A DNA stretch of 7,076 nt from a bacterium. GTDB lineage: Bacteria; Patescibacteria; Paceibacteria; UBA9973. The notes below the pieces were generated by a model. The model saw only the letters and a list, made by a program, of their open reading frames with translations. It was not told where the DNA came from and made no database searches. This document shows positions 6,231 to 7,076 of the stretch, one piece after another. The translations under genes were made by a program, and so were the position numbers. Each line of letters opens with the position of its first letter. The stretch's first letter is position 1. The DNA lies in contig JAKALG010000041.1 in NCBI GenBank assembly GCA_021813235.1, positions 1-7,076 of the forward strand, written 5' to 3'.

Positions 6231-6378
6231 AAAAAAACACTAATCTCTAAACAATCCTTTCAGAGCTAAGCCCCAAAAGTAACAAATCATTAAAGGATAG
6301 CCCCAGGAACTCGTGAGAGCACCAAAACGTCCTATGCAAATTTGTATAACCGATGGCTGATTGCTTAGAGATTAGTGT
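6231..6378 (-). ncRNA. Structured RNA candidate, family not recognised (strand probable)
   Basis: The closing helix pairs 6237-6256 with 6359-6378: 19 Watson-Crick pairs and one site (6251/6364) that is A-C on the plus strand but U-G on the minus strand. Inside, three helices meet as a three-way junction: the closing helix, 6257-6260 with 6292-6295 (CTTT/AAAG), and 6299-6302 with 6355-6358 (AGCC/GGCT). The third arm contains two small hairpins, 6310-6312/6317-6319 and 6333-6338/6343-6348. On the minus strand the closing helix is followed at once by eight U, then GUUUUUA, which resembles an intrinsic terminator. On the plus strand the follow-on is only UCUUCUU. However, the hairpin at 6310-6319 has a GNRA-type GUGA loop, and that at 6333-6348 has a G-U pair, only on the plus strand, so orientation is not certain. 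An extended gspE 3' untranslated region is the alternative. No open frame explains it. Confidence 0.55.
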
Positions 6379-6416
6379 CTTCTTAAAACAAAAAAGGCCT
6401 AAACCTCTACAAAATA

Positions 6417-6422
6417 ATTATA
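6417..6422 (-). promoter_or_regulatory. Possible -10 box for the minus-strand structured RNA
   Basis: The minus strand reads TATAAT (6422-6417), with no clear -35 (CATTTG at 17 nt; TTGCTT only 14 nt away). A start near 6410 would yield a transcript of about 180 nt ending in the U run at 6236-6229. The AT-rich context makes chance matches common. Confidence 0.3.
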
Positions 6423-6443
6423 CTATATTCCATACCAAGCAAA

Positions 6444-6452
6444 TGCTATAAT
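6444..6452 (+). promoter_or_regulatory. Extended -10 promoter candidate upstream of ruvB
   Basis: The sequence TGCTATAAT holds a consensus -10 (6447-6452) with the TG element. The predicted start at about 6459 would give ruvB a leader of about 120 nt. It diverges from the minus-strand -10 at 6417-6422. A second TATAAT (6531-6536) lies closer to ruvB and would give a leader of about 37 nt. Neither has a strong -35, and no Shine-Dalgarno site precedes ruvB. Confidence 0.4.
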
Positions 6453-6486
6453 GTGGACAGTATTGTGTATAGCCTGTTGATAAGAA

Positions 6487-6506
6487 GCTATATAAACAAA
6501 TATAGC
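6487..6506 (+). other. Small hairpin with an alternative partner in the ruvB leader
   Basis: The segment 6487-6493 (GCTATAT) pairs with 6500-6506 (ATATAGC) in a 7-bp stem with a 6-nt loop. The same GCTATA could instead pair with TATAGC at 6468-6473, so the two folds exclude each other. No U run follows. The AT content makes this weak. The rest of the 6379-6579 gap shows only A/T-rich sequence and the promoter-like boxes listed. Confidence 0.25.
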
Positions 6507-6579
6507 ATATAAAGAATAAAAAGTCAAGCATATAATACAATTTTAAAGTAAATTACCTTGAGCTAAAAGCATAAAAACC

Positions 6580-7076
6580 ATGCAAAATAAAGCTAAAAAC
6601 GAAATAAAGACAGAGGAGTCTATTCTAGATACTACCCTAAGACCCACCCGTTGGGACGAATATATTGGCCAAAAATACATAAAAGATAACGTTAAAATAC
6701 TTTTACGAGCTGCGGAAGAAAGAGGTCATATCCCAGAACATATCCTCTTTTATGGACCTCCAGGTTTGGGAAAAACGACTCTTGCTCATCTGATAGCAAA
6801 AGAGACTGGAAAGCAAATGAAAATAACTTCTGGACCAGCTATTGAAAAAGTTGGAGACCTCGCTTCTATTCTCACTAATCTTGCTTCTGGAGATATTCTC
6901 TTTATAGACGAGATACATAGACTCAACAAAATGGTTGAAGAGATACTCTACCCTGCCATGGAGTCTGGCGTCCTAGATATAATCATCGGCAAAGGTCCTT
7001 CTGCTCGTACTATCCAACTTGATCTTCCACCTTTCACATTAATTGCAGCCACAACACGCGTCGCTCTCGTTTCCTC
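6580..7076 (+). CDS. ruvB: Holliday junction branch-migration helicase RuvB (5' part, cut by the window end)
   Basis: The first 165 residues are visible; the full protein is usually about 330-350. RuvB is the AAA+ motor that, with RuvA, drives branch migration of Holliday junctions in recombinational repair. Seen here are the N-terminal [12 protein letters not shown] box (20-31), Walker [10 protein letters not shown] (59-67), Walker [10 protein letters not shown] (106-113, with D110 and E111) and the sensor-1 region AATTR (156-160). The segment right after it reads VALVSS, whereas the family commonly has AG(L) at this place; this is a mild oddity that would need the rest of the protein to judge. 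A charged extension of about 18 residues precedes the core. The ATG at 6580 is the first plausible start and has no Shine-Dalgarno site. The gene is open to the last base of the window, with no frameshift seen. Confidence 0.96.
   Translation, partial: MQNKAKNEIKTEESILDTTLRPTRWDEYIGQKYIKDNVKILLRAAEERGHIPEHILFYGPPGLGKTTLAHLIAKETGKQMKITSGPAIEKVGDLASILTNLASGDILFIDEIHRLNKMVEEILYPAMESGVLDIIIGKGPSARTIQLDLPPFTLIAATTRVALVS

Noticed and set aside
6306..6323. Resemblance to the SRP RNA domain IV (CCAGG ... AGCA)
   Set aside because: The spacing matches, but the hairpin between the two sides does not form the required stem with a GGAA-type loop, and the flanks do not pair.
6344..6358. AACCGATGG on the plus strand resembles the 3' end of the c-di-GMP-I riboswitch
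   Set aside because: The other conserved parts of that riboswitch are missing, and the segment lies downstream of pilB rather than in a leader.
6226..6579. CRISPR array or insertion sequence in the pilB-ruvB gap
   Set aside because: There are no direct repeats at regular spacing, no transposase frame and no target-site duplication.

Overview
The window is AT-rich bacterial DNA (roughly one third G+C by eye) with short intergenic gaps and reduced or streamlined proteins. It carries a DNA polymerase I without a usable proofreading domain, a short delta-like clamp-loader protein, a lone type IV pilus/type II secretion ATPase, RuvB, and a tRNA-Lys without an encoded CCA end. This combination best fits a Patescibacteria/CPR genome, probably Parcubacteria-like. 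That is an inference from gene style, not from a phylogeny. All visible stops are TAA or TAG, so the sequence does not test for UGA recoding.

Layout. Positions 1-152 hold a probable 41-residue single-pass membrane microprotein on the minus strand. A tRNA-Lys(UUU) with its own promoter follows on the plus strand at 255-327. A strong symmetrical hairpin (337-363) then separates it from a convergent minus-strand block. Read in transcription order, that block is polA (4462 to 2015), an ICMT/PEMT-family membrane methyltransferase (1987 to 1499), a holA-like gene (1497 to 850), and an unrecognised 134-residue protein (773 to 369) with its own promoter and the only strong Shine-Dalgarno site seen here. 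On the other side of a 65-bp divergent promoter region, the gspE/pilB ATPase runs on the plus strand (4528-6225). A 354-bp gap follows, holding a highly structured RNA candidate (about 6231-6378, probably minus strand) and a divergent promoter pair. The 5' part of ruvB (6580 to the window end) closes the window.

Functions. PolA, the delta-like protein and RuvB belong to replication, repair and recombination. The ATPase powers pilus or pseudopilus assembly, presumably with partners encoded elsewhere. The methyltransferase shares an operon-like arrangement with holA (1-nt gap).

Two items stand out. (1) A 102-bp G+C-rich inverted-repeat element lies in frame inside polA at 3444-3545. It codes for the linker between the 5'-nuclease and the polymerase regions and resembles in style the coding palindromic elements of Rickettsia. 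(2) The 6231-6378 segment has a 20-bp closing helix, a three-way-junction-like interior and, on the minus strand, an immediate run of eight U. I do not recognise its RNA family. A third theme is that several genes have a TATAAT-type -10 box only 6-10 nt before the start codon and no Shine-Dalgarno site, which implies leaderless or nearly leaderless mRNAs.
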